From contig JAUCBJ010007639.1 in assembly GCA_032718475.1 (NCBI GenBank), forward strand, positions 1 through 58,449: 58,449 bases of DNA, in the 5' to 3' direction. Positions 35,961 through 47,690 of this stretch are shown here, piece by piece. The translations under genes were made by a program, and so were the position numbers. Under the pieces are notes generated by a model. It was not told the origin of the DNA, searched no databases, and worked only from the letters and a program-made list of their open reading frames with translations. Position 1 is the first letter of the stretch. Each line of letters starts with the position of its first letter. Source of the DNA: Nemertoderma westbladi (Eukaryota > Xenacoelomorpha > Nemertodermatida > Nemertodermatidae).

Positions 35961-37252
35961 GCCATGATCCTCCAGCAGCATATATAATAATAATATGCAC
36001 TAAGAAGGTGTTTGATTAGCTTACATTGCTTTGCCAATTCTTATCATTATCTACATCATACCTTAGCAGCACAGTATAATTATATATTATTCTTTAAACT
36101 ATAAAGGTAGTAAGTAAACACTAACAATTCAATATAAATTGAATTACTAAAAGATTAATTTGCTTAGGATAGAAAATGCGTTGGAATGTTGTCACAACAT
36201 ATTATAATACAACAGAATTGGTAGAAGAAAAATTTGTTGGGCGAGAAACAAATTGAATAAGGGGTAGCAAAGGTGCCCTGAATCGAGTGGCGGGGTGGGT
36301 TTTTTGATAAAATATGACGAAACGTTATTAATGACAGCGTGTGAGTGAAATAATAAGTGAGTGAAGCCAATTTTGAAAATCGGATATGATGATTGGCTAT
36401 TATCGATTTAACGTCACTATTCGTAAACGTCACTGTCCTATTTTATTTTAGCCATGTATGCTATGGATAGTGATTTTCGATCCATTCTCGACACATTAAA
36501 TCTCAATTAATTAATTGTAGTTTCCAAAGACGAACAAGATACTCTGCTTTCTATTAAGATAAACCATGTGTGAAATGTTTGAGATTCAATTTTGATGGAT
36601 CGAAAATCACTCACTATTCAAAGCACTTAAAATAAATTCAGCACCGACTGGTGACTTCAAATCAATACCAGCCAATCATACCCAATTTTTTAAAGATGGG
36701 TATGTAGGGTAGGCTTTACTAACCCACCATTTCCACAGTTTAACACAGCCACTGGATTCAGGGCTCAGGGCACCTTGTTACCTCGGATTCAAATGTTTCT
36801 AGCCCAACCATTTTGTTGTTCACCAACCCTATTTATTGTATAAGTAATGAATAAATTACTCAGATAGGGGGGGAAACTGGACGCAATAAAAAATCATCCC
36901 TCTCCAGGGGAAATTGGACACAAATAACAGCTGAATAATACTGAATAAAACTGTAACCTGTTCTGTTGTGTTTAGTTTATTGTTTTGGTTAAAATAACGT
37001 GCCTCTGTAACCTGCTCGCTGCTCCTTTCCCTAAATTGAGAATTTAACATTGAGGCGGAATATTAATTCGCCAAGATGGGATTTGCGTCCAGTCCCCCCT
37101 GTCTCAAATTACTGTATATAATATTCTTTTTTTAATAAAGAGAGAATGTTAATCTTCTACCATATTGTGTAAATTGTACTATTTTATAGGTAAATATTAA
37201 ACAGTTTATAGGAGAAGGTTTGCATGTTTCTGAGGTTGTGTTAATATAAAGA
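35961..37252. other. Intergenic, upstream of SLC17-like gene
   Basis: No supported gene. It contains a reverse-oriented copy of the dispersed motif GTTTATTGTTTTGG...CTGTAACCTG (36970-37045). The 5' UTR and promoter of the transporter must lie within the last part. Confidence 0.45.
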
Positions 37253-38806
37253 ATGGAAATGGAAAGCAATTATAGAGCAAATTTTCGTTCATTGATTTTC
37301 AGTTGTCGCTTTGGAGTTCTAGTAATGTGTTTCATCAATGGATTCATTATGATGGGTTTGAGGGTTAATCTTTCTGTTGCTATTGTGTGTATGGCTGGTG
37401 AAAGCAACATATCAAACAGTTCTGGATCCCTAACATCTGAGAGTGGCATGTGTCCAATGACACCGAGCACTGATGTTGAGGAACAAAGTGATATTGAAAC
37501 AGAATTTGATTGGTCAAAAGAACAACAAGGACTTATCCTAAGTTCTTTTTTTTGGGGGTATATTCTCACACAAATTCCTGGTGGATGGTTAGCTGATAAG
37601 TTTAGTGCGAAGTGGATCATGCTTGTGGGTCTAGCATCCAATAGCGCAAGTTCATTGCTGGTACCTTTAGCTGCGAGAACAGATTGGCGTATTTTATTGG
37701 GACTGAGATTCATATTGGGTTTAGGATCCGGTACTTACATTCCGGCACAACTAGTTCTATTGTCACAATGGTGTCATCCCTCGGAGCGCAGCAAACTCGT
37801 GAGTTTTGCATTCTCTGGCATGTTTGTCGGAATTGCTGCCAGTTTGCCCTTCAGTAGTCTCTTATGTATTTACGGGTTTGGAGGAGGTTGGCCCAGTATC
37901 TTCTACATTATGGGAGGGATTGCTTTTGGTTTCTGTTTTCTCTGGTATTTCCTGATATTCGATTCGCCTTCACTACATCCAAGGATATCAGCCTTGGAGA
38001 AGATTTACTTAGAAGCTTCCTTTGAAACAGATGGAAATAAAAGGGAACTAATCTTGCCTTGGAAACATATATTTACATCCCCTGCAGTCTGGGCCGTATT
38101 AACCATAGAAACAACATTCAACTACGCTAATTTCGCACTGGTGACTCAATTACCTACATATCTAAATGAGGTGTTGCGTTTCGATATTGGATCAAATGGT
38201 TTGTATTCTTCATTGCCCTATATAGGTTTTTTTGTTTTTGTAAACATTGGTGGTATAGCTGCAGATAAAGTGCTAGAGAAGCATCTTCTAACAATCGGAC
38301 AAGTAAGGAAGACTATGATACTGATTGGATCTCTCGCTCCGTCAATTCTGCTCATTTCTATGGGATATTTGAGTTGCAGTCAGCGACTTGAGGCCATAAT
38401 ACTACTGGTAGTAGCCGGCTCCTTTCTTGGTATACTTTTATCTGGATATATTTGCAATTTCATTGATATTGCTCCAAAATATGCAGGAACAATTACGGGT
38501 TTAGCTAAGACCTCTAGTGCTATTTCCGGCATTGTTGCTCCTTACGTAACTGCTGTAGTTACAATAGATAAAACCCGTAATCAATGGCGAACTGCATTCT
38601 TTATCGTCGGTGGTGTATCAGTGGCTGGAGCAGTGCTGTTCACTGTATTTGGTTCCGGCGAGGTACAACCCTGGGCCAAGAGCGGTGGGTCATCTGAAGA
38701 GAAAAAAACTGATGGTGCGAATTCATTGGAGATTAAATCCATTGGTGGGAAGTCTTTAGAAGTAGTAATTTGTAATGATGATGAATTGATGGTGACTTAT
38801 TTGTAA
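37253..38806 (+). CDS. Sialin/VGLUT-type SLC17 transporter
   Basis: A single exon of 517 codons with about twelve transmembrane helices, in the major facilitator superfamily, SLC17 branch (organic-anion carriers of lysosomes, synaptic vesicles and plasma membrane). Family marks: Arg followed by the first helix and LRVNLSVAIVCM; a long glycosylatable first loop (NISNSS); GLILSSFFWGYILTQIPGGW with the MFS LADKF loop; RLILGL-like helix 4; PSERSKLVSF; INWLY-position replaced by FGGGWPSIFYIMG; late helices ending WRTAFFIVGGV. The conserved helix-4 glutamate of sialin/VGLUT (GLGEG) is serine here (GLGSG), so proton coupling or substrate may differ. The cytoplasmic tail is charged. The ATG at 37253 has A at -3. 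Sialin orthologues are normally multi-exon; this one has no intron. Confidence 0.92.
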   Translation: MEMESNYRANFRSLIFSCRFGVLVMCFINGFIMMGLRVNLSVAIVCMAGESNISNSSGSLTSESGMCPMTPSTDVEEQSDIETEFDWSKEQQGLILSSFFWGYILTQIPGGWLADKFSAKWIMLVGLASNSASSLLVPLAARTDWRILLGLRFILGLGSGTYIPAQLVLLSQWCHPSERSKLVSFAFSGMFVGIAASLPFSSLLCIYGFGGGWPSIFYIMGGIAFGFCFLWYFLIFDSPSLHPRISALEKIYLEASFETDGNKRELILPWKHIFTSPAVWAVLTIETTFNYANFALVTQLPTYLNEVLRFDIGSNGLYSSLPYIGFFVFVNIGGIAADKVLEKHLLTIGQVRKTMILIGSLAPSILLISMGYLSCSQRLEAIILLVVAGSFLGILLSGYICNFIDIAPKYAGTITGLAKTSSAISGIVAPYVTAVVTIDKTRNQWRTAFFIVGGVSVAGAVLFTVFGSGEVQPWAKSGGSSEEKKTDGANSLEIKSIGGKSLEVVICNDDELMVTYL

Positions 38807-40329
38807 TTCAACAACAATTAACTGTATAATTTTTTTTTAATTTCATAGGCTTTGCCATTTGGGATACCATTATATATTATAATGTATACATTCATCATAA
38901 TTATTTCATTGAATACTTTGTTGGAAATAACAATATCACCAGACTATACCTCAGTATATGATGAAACTTTGCATGGACCATGAAAATGGATTTCTAAGGG
39001 TACTTGTGAAATCGCGGTTTAAATTGAAACATCTCAACTTGTTTTATTTCGAAAAATAGCCCCAAAACACGAAAATTGCCATAGGCGCAATAATAAAACA
39101 CCTGCTGGCACTCATGACAAATGTATAGAGATGGCCTGGTAATGCATTCAATAGGAAGGGCAACTAACAAAGAAGTACTTTCTCTGCCAAGTTTTATTAT
39201 CACTCTACTCTACAACCCAGACAGTAATCAAACAAAACATTAACTGGTTTAGCTGGCTATTACAGTCTCAGCTGAATAACTCGTCCCAATACATTCTTGC
39301 TATGTTAATTAATTGGCGTGCAAGCTAAATGACTGTTAGTTAAACAGTGTGTTGGCTACACAGTGTATTGTACTATGCTCTCAGCGAATTATTGTTTTAT
39401 TTGGAAATCTTTGTGCCAATATTAATACTGTGGGTGGAGGCCTATGCTTATAAGGCTGAATGTTTGCTCAGCCTCATAATGATTCTCCATAAGGCTAACC
39501 TTATAGTATGAAATATAAAAATCTGTCTTATAATAATATAATTGTTGTATTTAATTAATATCGTGGTTTACATTGAACAGTGTATTTTGTTAATCGCGGT
39601 TTACATTGAAACATCTCAACTTGTTTTATTTATTACAAAAATAAGAACGAATTTGTCTTATCACTTCTTGTGCGCGATTGTATTGAATTCATGACAACTG
39701 CTGTTATTATTATTAATCAATTGACACCTCGACTCCTCTCGGACTACTCTATCCGATAGAACAAAATAATAATTTCTCTAACTGCTCTCTATCTTCTATA
39801 ATCACAACAGCTTTTTATAATTCATTAGATGATTACAACATAATAACTATAGTTTGAAGTAGTCTAGAAAATTTTTCGTACACCACCGGGACTACCCTCA
39901 CACTAATTGATTATCAGACAGAACAAAAAGCTTTTACTTGACTCGTACTGTCTCCTACGACTTCCTTCACGGGCCGCTAGGCCCGTCTCTAGTTTAAAAT
40001 TACGTATAATTACATCGTAGACTCTATGTGAGCATAGCCCATCTGCCATCCCTTGTTCCCCTCATAAGGTGGAAGCATCAATGATGGGATGATTGATGCT
40101 TCCAGTGAAGTTTCTTGGGTCAGTGCCGTTTCGCTATTCCCAAAATGTACTTTATTTAGATTAAACTTTAGATTATCCCTTTTAACTTTAATTTTATATT
40201 TATTATTTATGTATTTAAACTTTATATTTATATTTCACACTTTTAAATTTCAAATTTTAATATTTAAAATTTTGATGTGGTTACAGGCATTCTTGGCATC
40301 GGCATACAGATGTTTCATGTGTTGCTATT
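38807..40329. other. Intergenic; short direct repeats only
   Basis: A 42-bp sequence starting TCGCGGTTTA(A/C)ATTGAAACA occurs at about 39012-39053 and 39592-39632 in the same orientation, with a decayed third piece at 39563. No gene is recognisable. A perfect 7-bp hairpin ACGGGCC-GCTA-GGCCCGT lies at 39969-39986. Confidence 0.5.
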
Positions 40330-40334
40330 CCATG

Positions 40335-40560
40335 CGGGGTAGATCCGGAGCTTGGTTGAGTGCCGGGCCTGCAATCTATTGGTTGTAGGTTCAGTCCCAC
40401 CACGGTCCACTCAGCATTTCATCCACTGGGGTCGATAAAATGAGTACCAGTTAAATAACTGGGATCAAATCATGGGATAGGAGTAGTACCAGTCCTACCC
40501 TCGGGTAGCAGCTATCAAAAGAGGAGCATTCGGGTCGCCTCCGGCTTCGGCCGACTGTTT
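40335..40560 (+). mobile_element. tRNA-derived SINE
   Basis: The head looks like a tRNA with an A-box-like GAGCTTGGTTGAGTGCC and, about 35 bp on, a B-box-like GGTTCAGTCCC. It is followed by CACTGGGGTCGATAAAATGA and GTACCAGTTAAATAACTGGG. From memory the 'GGGGTCGATAAAATNAGTACCAGTT' body is typical of tRNA-derived SINEs known from cephalopods and other invertebrates. RNA polymerase III would transcribe it. It ends in a GC-rich tail near CGGCTTCGGCCG; boundaries are approximate. Confidence 0.7.
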
Positions 40561-41435
40561 GCTTGCTTAATCTGCATAATGTTTGGTGTACATAATTACA
40601 GTATTGAAAGAAAATTTATATTTCTTACTCTTAATAAGTAATGAGGAAATTGTTGTAAACATCGACTTCCTACACTATTTATTTAACTATTGATATGTCA
40701 TATAATAATTTTATATTGATAGTATTATTCCACATTCTCCACCGGCATATACAAGCAATCATTTCTCATTAGGACAAGTACATTACAACACCACATGTTT
40801 TCTTGGAGGTAATCATCGAGTGGATACAATTGTGCAGTTTGGAAATATCACAAAAACTCACTTTCTCCATTTCAAATCGAATAATCTATTAAATATTTTA
40901 TAAAGACCCGAAGCATAATTTAGGGCTGCATGAATGTAAAATTACTTGACCGGTTGAAAATTGAAAAATGGTGGTAAATTGTGGTAGTTTTGTGGCTAGT
41001 CCGCGTTTGTGTAACGAATTGCGTGTTTGCAAAATGCTCATTTGCATAACACCATTTCCAATTAACAATATAATGTCGCGCTTGCGTCACATCCAGTTTG
41101 TGCAAAGTCTAACTTAATAATAATATGTTGTCTATGAAATATCCTCTTTGCTTAATGTAATCTCACCCTTCGTGATTGGCATTCTATAACAGTCTTTCAT
41201 CTTTACTGTATGTAATCATATTATATTTATATTTATGCTCTTCATACAATAATAGCGTTTGCCAAATTTCTGACCTTTATATTTTGCGCCCGACTATTTT
41301 ATATAACAAATAATATAAGAACAAATGGCAATGATTGGAACTGTATAGTATATATAATGTTTAAAGTAAATTCTGGCATATCAATTTATGACTAAATGTT
41401 TATTATCTGAATCAATGTGAGATTCACCATTCACA
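40561..41435. other. Upstream region of the F-lectin gene
   Basis: AT-rich with no supported gene. The 5' UTR and promoter of the lectin gene should lie in the final few hundred bases. Confidence 0.45.
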
Positions 41436-44400
41436 ATGAAACCAGAATCGTTGTATGTTGATGGAAATAAACATCATCTTGGTATGCATGAAGTTGCTGT
41501 TGATGAGGATGATGTGGACAAAAAAATCAAGCCTTCCGCATCTAAGCCGCATAGGAAGCTATGGGTCGCGATTATTTTGGTTATTATTCTCATTGGAATG
41601 GTAGCCGTTTTAGGGGTTTACAACGCGATCAACATACATCGCAACCAATTGACATATGACCAAGTAGTTAGTCCAGATTTCGACCGTTTGAACAATATGT
41701 GGCTCCAGTTGGAATCTCGTAATGATCAGGTAGGTCCATATCTTAATAAATTATTTTGATCAAATAAAATAAAATAAGATGAAACAATTATCTATTTTGA
41801 ATCACCTTCTAAATTGTCATTTTCTTAAATGTCTATATGCCATATATCTTTCTACTGTACTTGGCCATCTTTAACCACTCGCTACAATGAAAGGACCAAC
41901 AAAAAGTTATAATAATATGAAACCACTCATTTACCCATAACACCTATAATATATCTTCATGTCATAATAATTGCTGACCAATTTCTTAACATTCAGGATG
42001 CAGTGGGTAATAATATAAACTTAGCGCTTGGAAGACCCTCAGGATCTGATTCAGTTGCTTTCGATGGCGAACCCAGTCTTGGAAACGATGGTGATTATAA
42101 TGGTAATTATCACGATGGCTCCTGCACCCACACTGATAACATTGCCCCAGCATGGTGGACAACAGACCTTGGTGTTTCTACTCAAGTAGATAGAGTGATG
42201 ATTTGGAATCGTGTTGATTGCTGCAGTGAACGTATTATAGGAACCAAGGTTGGTAGTACTTTAATGTGAAAGTAGCTTTCTAGTGAATATGAACGAAATG
42301 GGCTGTCAGACTTGTACCTTAGCAAGACGTGTAAATATTAATAAACAATTACAAAGTGACAACAATTCTCTCATATGTATAAAATATTAATATCCTAACA
42401 ATCTAATGTGTTTTCCAGGTATTTGTGGTGGATAGTTTAGAGGACTGGTACCTTCGCGGTTTATCAAGAGACACCAACCATGTTTGTGGCACCATAGATT
42501 CCAGCAACAGAGTTAGCAACATATCCTGTGCGGGGAAAAGCGGGCGATATGTAGTTCTCTTTAAAGGAGATAGCAAGTACCTTACTGTGTGTGAAGTTGA
42601 GGTCTATGGGAAACAGGCATATCAACCATCCTCTCCTCAACCACCTACCAGCTCATGGTGGGAAGAACAAGATATATCATCAAAAGAACCAATACTGGCT
42701 TCCCCATGGTGGAATGCAAAGTCTACAGCCTTGTCAATACCTTCATGGTTTTACACTACAAGCGACAGAGAGACATTTACAACGCCACCCTCTGTAAGTG
42801 CTAAAATGCATGTATGACACACATTGTTCTTTATTACTTAAAAGTGATCCTCTAAAAATGTAATTGGGAATTATTCCTACCAATTTGCATTTATATAGTA
42901 TTAATTATTGTTAGTCACTATTTATAAAACATATCATATTACATTATGTTAATACAAGTTACGTCTATGTGCTGTTATTTGTTATAAAAATTGTTGACCA
43001 TTTTCTTAACATTCAGGATACAGTCGGTAATATAAACTTAGCGCTTGGAAGACCCTCAGGATGTGATTCAGTTGCTTTCAATGGCGAACCCAGTCTTGGA
43101 AACGATGGTGATAATAATGGTAATTATCACGATGGCTCCTGCACCCACACTGATAACATTGCCCCAGCATGGTGGACAACAGACCTTGGTGTTTCTACTC
43201 AAGTAGATAGAGTGACGATTTGGAATCGTGTTGATTGCTGCAGTGAACGTATTATAGGAACCAAGGTTGGTAGTACTTTAATGTGAAAGTAGCTATTTAC
43301 TATTGGTACTTCTAGTGAATATGAACGAAATAGGGCTGTCAGACTTGTACCTTAGCAAAACGTGTAAATAATAAATAAACAATTAACAAGCTGCAACAAT
43401 TCTCTCATATAATATTGATGTCCTAAACAATCTAATGTGTTTTCCAGGTATTTGTGGTGGATAGTTTGGAGGACTGGTACCTTCGCGGTTTATCAGGAGA
43501 CACCAACCATCTTTGTGGCACCATAGATTCCAGCGACAGAGTTAGCCACATATCCTGTGCGGGGAAAAGCGGGCGATATGTAGTTCTCTTTAAAGGAGAT
43601 AACAAGTACCTTACTGTGTGTGAAGTTGAGGTCTATGGAAAACAGGCGTATCAACCATCCTCTCCTCAACCACCTACCAGCTCATGGTGGGAAGAACAAG
43701 ATATATCATCAACAGAACCAACACTGGCTCCGCCATGGTGGAATGCAAAGTCTACAGCTGCGTCAATACCTTCATGGTTTTACACTACAAGCGACAGAGA
43801 GACATTTACAACGCCACCCTCTGTAAGTGCTAAAATGCATGTATGTCGCACATTTTTTGTTATTACTTAAAAGTGATCCTCTGAACATATAATTAGGAAT
43901 TATTGCTACCCATAAATCTGAAGTAGGTATTGATTATTTTCTATCTTTATTTGATTTATTACAACGCAATTTATTAATTTATTTCGGAATTTCTCTATTT
44001 TTATTATTATCAATTTATTTAAACCAGACATTAAATTCATAACAAATACATGTCCATAGAGCACAGCAAAGTATAAAGTAAAATTAAGTATAATAGTATA
44101 CAGTACCGGTAGTAAAATTAATAAGCGTCGAAACAATATAATAAATAACAAACAAACTAGTAAATACTTACTGTATTCCGAAAAATTAATGAAGCAAGCT
44201 GGAATCCAGCATAGCCCGTATAAATGAAGTCTCTGTTGTTACCTTAGTAACTGCCGTAATAAGCGTATTATTGGTTGTATCTATCTTCTCTGTTAAATAA
44301 GCTAGATATCTATTTATATGAATTAAACACGGTAGGTTACTATTTCCAAAAAAGAGGGACACAGGGCCTACAGTCACCACTTTTTATGGAAAATAGCAGC

Positions 44401-46238
44401 CTAGCGGCCCTATTGTAAGCTACCTTTAGACGGTTTTAAACAACAGCTGAATAATTATGACGTGACCATAACGAATTACAATAAATATGCGATAAGAATG
44501 CACGAAACAATGTAACTTTCACATAATCAGCACCATTAATTAATTAACTAATTAATGTATTTGCCCTAGCGTATAAAACTTATAATAGCTTTCTTGATAT
44601 CAAAATCAATATATCCATTTTGTGTATTTACCCGATTTAATTAAATAAATAATTAATTTAATAATTAAATATTATACAAGATTCATTTGTAGATTCGATG
44701 GCGCTGAGTCCTGAAAAGTTGGATTTGACCCTCCAACCCCCCCCCCCCCCCCCCTTTCCTTAAATTAAAATTACAGTATGTTTTCCTTGCAGACCGTAGG
44801 TGTTGATAATAATCTCAATTTAGCATCAGGAAAACGTACAGGATCTGATTCTGTCCGTTACCATGGTTATGCAAGTCGCGCGGTCGATGGTAATATAAGT
44901 GGTCATTATTACGATGGGTCATGTACTCACAGTGATAGGATTGCCCCGGCTTGGTGGTGGACTGACCTTGGAGCGCCTACTGCAATTCAGACAGTTCGAA
45001 TCTGGAACAGGGAAGATTGTTGTAGTTCCAGGATCATCGGGACAAAAGTTAGTTTCAAAATCATTGGATATAACAAGAACACGAATAATAGGTATAAATC
45101 AGAAGATAAACCTTTATTTTCTCTCTGGATAACCTGATTTCAGATTTTGCCTGGGTGGAACATGGCCCCGCGACTACAGTAAATGACCTTCATGTTGCCT
45201 GTACACTGTACAGCTTTTGTATAGACCTTATTTATTAGTAGTTACCATCCATATATCACATCCGTTACTTTATATACTTATTCTATACAAAAATTCAACT
45301 TGTGCCTAGATGTGTTGTTATACTGTACTGTAATAACTTTGGTTATTTTTGGTTTCATTTGGAAAGACAATGGCGTGTTGGAAAGAACTTGGAATGTGTT
45401 ATGTGAACTGTGTTATTTTATCCAAAGAGCGTCAAAGGGAAAAGAAAGTGCTACTGAATATGAGAAGTTGGGGGTAAAATGTTTGATAGATTCAATATCT
45501 GATAGTCCGGAGTCTGGGAAGTTTCGCATTAATATATAAACTAAGGTAGACAGATACACATTAGCTAATTAGCCTGATATCCGTCTGTATATATGGGGTA
45601 AGAAAAATACGCTTTTGCTTCATAGTGAAAAACGTCGCTGGGGTTCGAACCTGCGTTGTAAGTTTTGGTTAACAGTTGTGTGCATTGCAACATCAATACA
45701 CCCTTTCTCATTAGTCACAGTACTTCGAAATCTCATCTCAAACAGCAGCGGACCTACTGGCCACAAATACAGTATATTAAAAAGAAAAGGGTGGGAAAAA
45801 CATTTAAATATAAACTCATATAGCTTTAATATTACTGCCAAGCGCTAATAAGTAAATAAATTTATTACAAACTTAATAGGAGAGAAAAAGATGCATATTT
45901 TAATGGTTGTAATTTAATACATATTTTAGGTATTTTTGGTGGATAGATTGGAGGACTGGTACCTTCGCGGTTTATCAAGGGACTCCATCCATCTTTGTGG
46001 CACAATAGATTCCAGCGGCAGAGTTAGCAACATATCCTGTGCGGGGAAAAGCGGTCGCTATGTACTTCTCTTTAAAGAAGATAACAAGTACCTTACTGTG
46101 TGTGAAGTTGAGGTCTATGGGAAACAGGCGTATCAACCATTCTCAATTAACCAACCAGCCTCTCGTGAACTACCAGGCACTCCTAGACAACCAGGCTCTC
46201 CTCGACCACCAGGGACTCCTAGACAACCAATCTATTGA
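41436..46238 (+). CDS. Type II membrane protein with three F-type lectin domains
   Basis: Exons 41436-41729, 41997-42248, 42419-42793, 43017-43265, 43448-43822, 44793-45047 and 45930-46238, all phase 0, give 703 codons including stop. Residues 1-41 are cytoplasmic, 42-65 a transmembrane helix (WVAIILVIILIGMVAV), then a short neck. Three F-type lectin (fucolectin) domains follow at about 99-245, 308-450 and 516-675, each split over two exons. Every domain keeps the fucose-binding signature: His in DGSCTH(T/S)D, 26 residues later RxDCCxxR (NRVDCCSERI, NREDCCSSRI) with the vicinal cysteine pair, and CEVEVYG at the end. Domains 1 and 2 are each followed by a Ser/Pro/Trp linker (SSWWEEQDISS). The third ends in PGTPRQPGSPRPP. 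F-type lectins recognise L-fucose on self or microbial glycans, so a multivalent cell-surface receptor is the natural inference. AATAAA lies 118 bp after the stop. Confidence 0.93.
41950..43870. repeat. 1.03-kb tandem duplication inside the lectin gene
   Basis: Exons 2-3 with their introns (about 41965-42835) are repeated as exons 4-5 (about 42988-43870). The intervening intron (42249-42418 versus 43266-43447) and the flanking intron ends are also nearly identical, so the duplication is recent and included non-coding DNA. Confidence 0.9.
43871..44792. other. Lectin intron 5, AT-rich
   Basis: No gene is recognisable; contains an 18-C tract (44737-44754) just before the exon 6 acceptor region. 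Confidence 0.6.
44737..44754. repeat. Poly-C tract (18 C)
   Basis: A C-run 38 bp before the acceptor of lectin exon 6 (AG at 44791-44792). It may act as part of an extended polypyrimidine tract together with CCTTTCCTT. Confidence 0.9.
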
Positions 46239-46355
46239 TATTGAGTGCGTAGGGAACTAGTGATGAAGTGAACATCGCTTACCAAACAATGTTTAAAAAA
46301 TTATAAAAATCAACTACAAGTAGGAACTGCTAAATAGTTTAATAACAACAGATTC

Positions 46356-46361
46356 AATAAA
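46356..46361 (+). promoter_or_regulatory. Polyadenylation signal of lectin gene
   Basis: AATAAA lies 118 bp downstream of the lectin stop codon on the same strand. It is the first canonical signal after the coding region. Confidence 0.6.
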
Positions 46362-46373
46362 ATAACATATTAG

Positions 46374-46960
46374 TCCTCACTTTATCTCGCTTTATATTCA
46401 TGCGAACAGCTATATGTTTAACTGCAGTAGATAGACCAATCTCGAACGCGCTAACTAATCTATTTTAACTATCGTTGTAATATAAATAATTGTAGTTAAA
46501 TAACGCCATTTAAAGTTTTACTTTATTTTGTTGGCAAATCTAAGACATTGCCCCCCCCCCCCCCCCCCCCCCCATCCACTCCCCAATCTGTCCCAGCCGA
46601 TCCCTTTCCTGGAACCACCAACTTTGTCTTGGAGGCCAGGAAAGCACCAGCCCAGTCGTGGTCCCTTGCACCATCTCGGATGGCTACAATGAACTCACTG
46701 GAACACGCTACATACAGCATGGTGATTAGCACCCTTTAGATCTCTGGGACTGAAGTTGACGAACCCCCAATTCCGTGTCTAAGTCAGCACTTGGTTGCAA
46801 GCTGACCGAGACCAACATTTAACAAACGTGGGTCGCAAAGATGTTCGCTCGATCGGGCTCCATGGCCTCTCCTGCACCAAGAGTCTCTGCAGACTTCCTC
46901 ACCACTAATTGTTAAATTACATTGTGAGCCGAGCGCTCATCAGCTGTAGGGTCGCCATTA
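46374..46960. repeat. Duplicated lectin 3' flank, copy 1
   Basis: The sequence after the lectin poly(A) signal is repeated, at clearly recognisable identity, at about 47815-48430. Landmarks shared in order are TTTGTTGGCAAATCTAA-like, GGTCCCTTGCACCATCTCGG, GCACCCTTTAG, CTCTGGGACTGAAGTTGACG, GGTTGCAAGCTGACCGAGAC and CTCTGCAGACTTCCTCACCA. It is non-coding; whether the block is itself an old mobile element is unclear. Confidence 0.8.
46551..46573. repeat. Poly-C tract (23 C)
   Basis: The longest perfect homopolymer of the window. The paralogous region near 48020 (GATCCCCCCAACTTCC) has only a six-C run, so it expanded, or the other contracted, after the duplication. Confidence 0.95.
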
Positions 46961-47520
46961 CGCTTGATCTACTTGACTGGAATAGTAGCTAGAGTGTGGG
47001 GTGGGGGGGGGGGGGGGGTGAGGGGTAAAACAATTATGTCACATGTCATTCCATTTCAACAGGAAAATTTCACCTTTTTAACATAAAAACTTTTAACGTA
47101 CGCAGAAACTTGTGCTGTGGTAACATCAGATTTACAGTGTACCAGTTGGTTTTGGTATTATAGCCTAGATAGGTCATAGGTGATTTAGGCTACTTTATAG
47201 GCAACTATGTACTTATAAATGATTTCAAAATATAAAAAAATACTTTTAATTAGAATTTATGTGTGCATAGCCGGTGTTCCTCTAATATAAGGTGGATGCC
47301 AAAATTGGATGGCAAAAACGGTTATTTGGTCATTATAATTTTTTTTGTTTGTATTTTTTGTTGTTTGTCAATGGCCCGAGGGCCGAGTACTATTTTGGGC
47401 GTAATGTCCTGATTCTATGTTTTTTATTGTTTGTGGGGTGTAAGACTCTATTGTTTACCTGTTTATTTATTTTATATATATATATAACAAGCCCCTGTTA
47501 GGCAGAATGTCGCGTTCGAC
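46961..47520. other. Spacer between duplicated lectin 3' ends
   Basis: AT-rich apart from a 16-G tract (47003-47018). No supported gene. Confidence 0.5.
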
Positions 47521-47527
47521 CTTTAAT

Positions 47528-47690
47528 TATCATCCATCTTTGTGGCACCATAGATTCCAGCGACAGAGTTAGCAACATACTGTGCGAGGAAACGCGGCCG
47601 ATATGTACTTATCTGTAAAGGAGATAACAAGTACCTTGCTGTGTGTGAAGTTGAGGTCTATTGGAAACAGAATCAAATCTATTGAGAGTG
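47528..47690 (+). pseudogene. Decayed F-lectin terminal exon
   Basis: This matches the 3' half-domain exon of the lectin gene (45990-46140). CATCCATCTTTGTGGCACCA is followed by AGATTCCAGCG, GATAACAAGTACCTT and GTGTGTGAAGTTGAGGTCTA. A 2-bp deletion in the ISCAGKSG-coding segment (ACATAC-TGTGCG) shifts the frame, and the partner 5' half-domain exon is missing. It is followed by the copied 3' flank. It is a relic of a further lectin copy, not functional as a lectin domain. Confidence 0.9.

Noticed and set aside
39969-39986. Perfect hairpin ACGGGCC-GCTA-GGCCCGT as a histone-type or terminator stem-loop
   Set aside because: Does not match the histone 3' stem-loop consensus and no gene ends nearby; probably chance or repeat-derived.
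45640-45665. GGTTCGAACC, a possible tRNA B box in a lectin intron
   Set aside because: No A box or cloverleaf at the right distance on either strand; not enough for a tRNA or SINE call.
46548-46739. Poly-Pro/poly-Gly frames around the 23-C tract
   Set aside because: Generated by the homopolymer; the paralogous copy at 48 kb does not preserve the frame.
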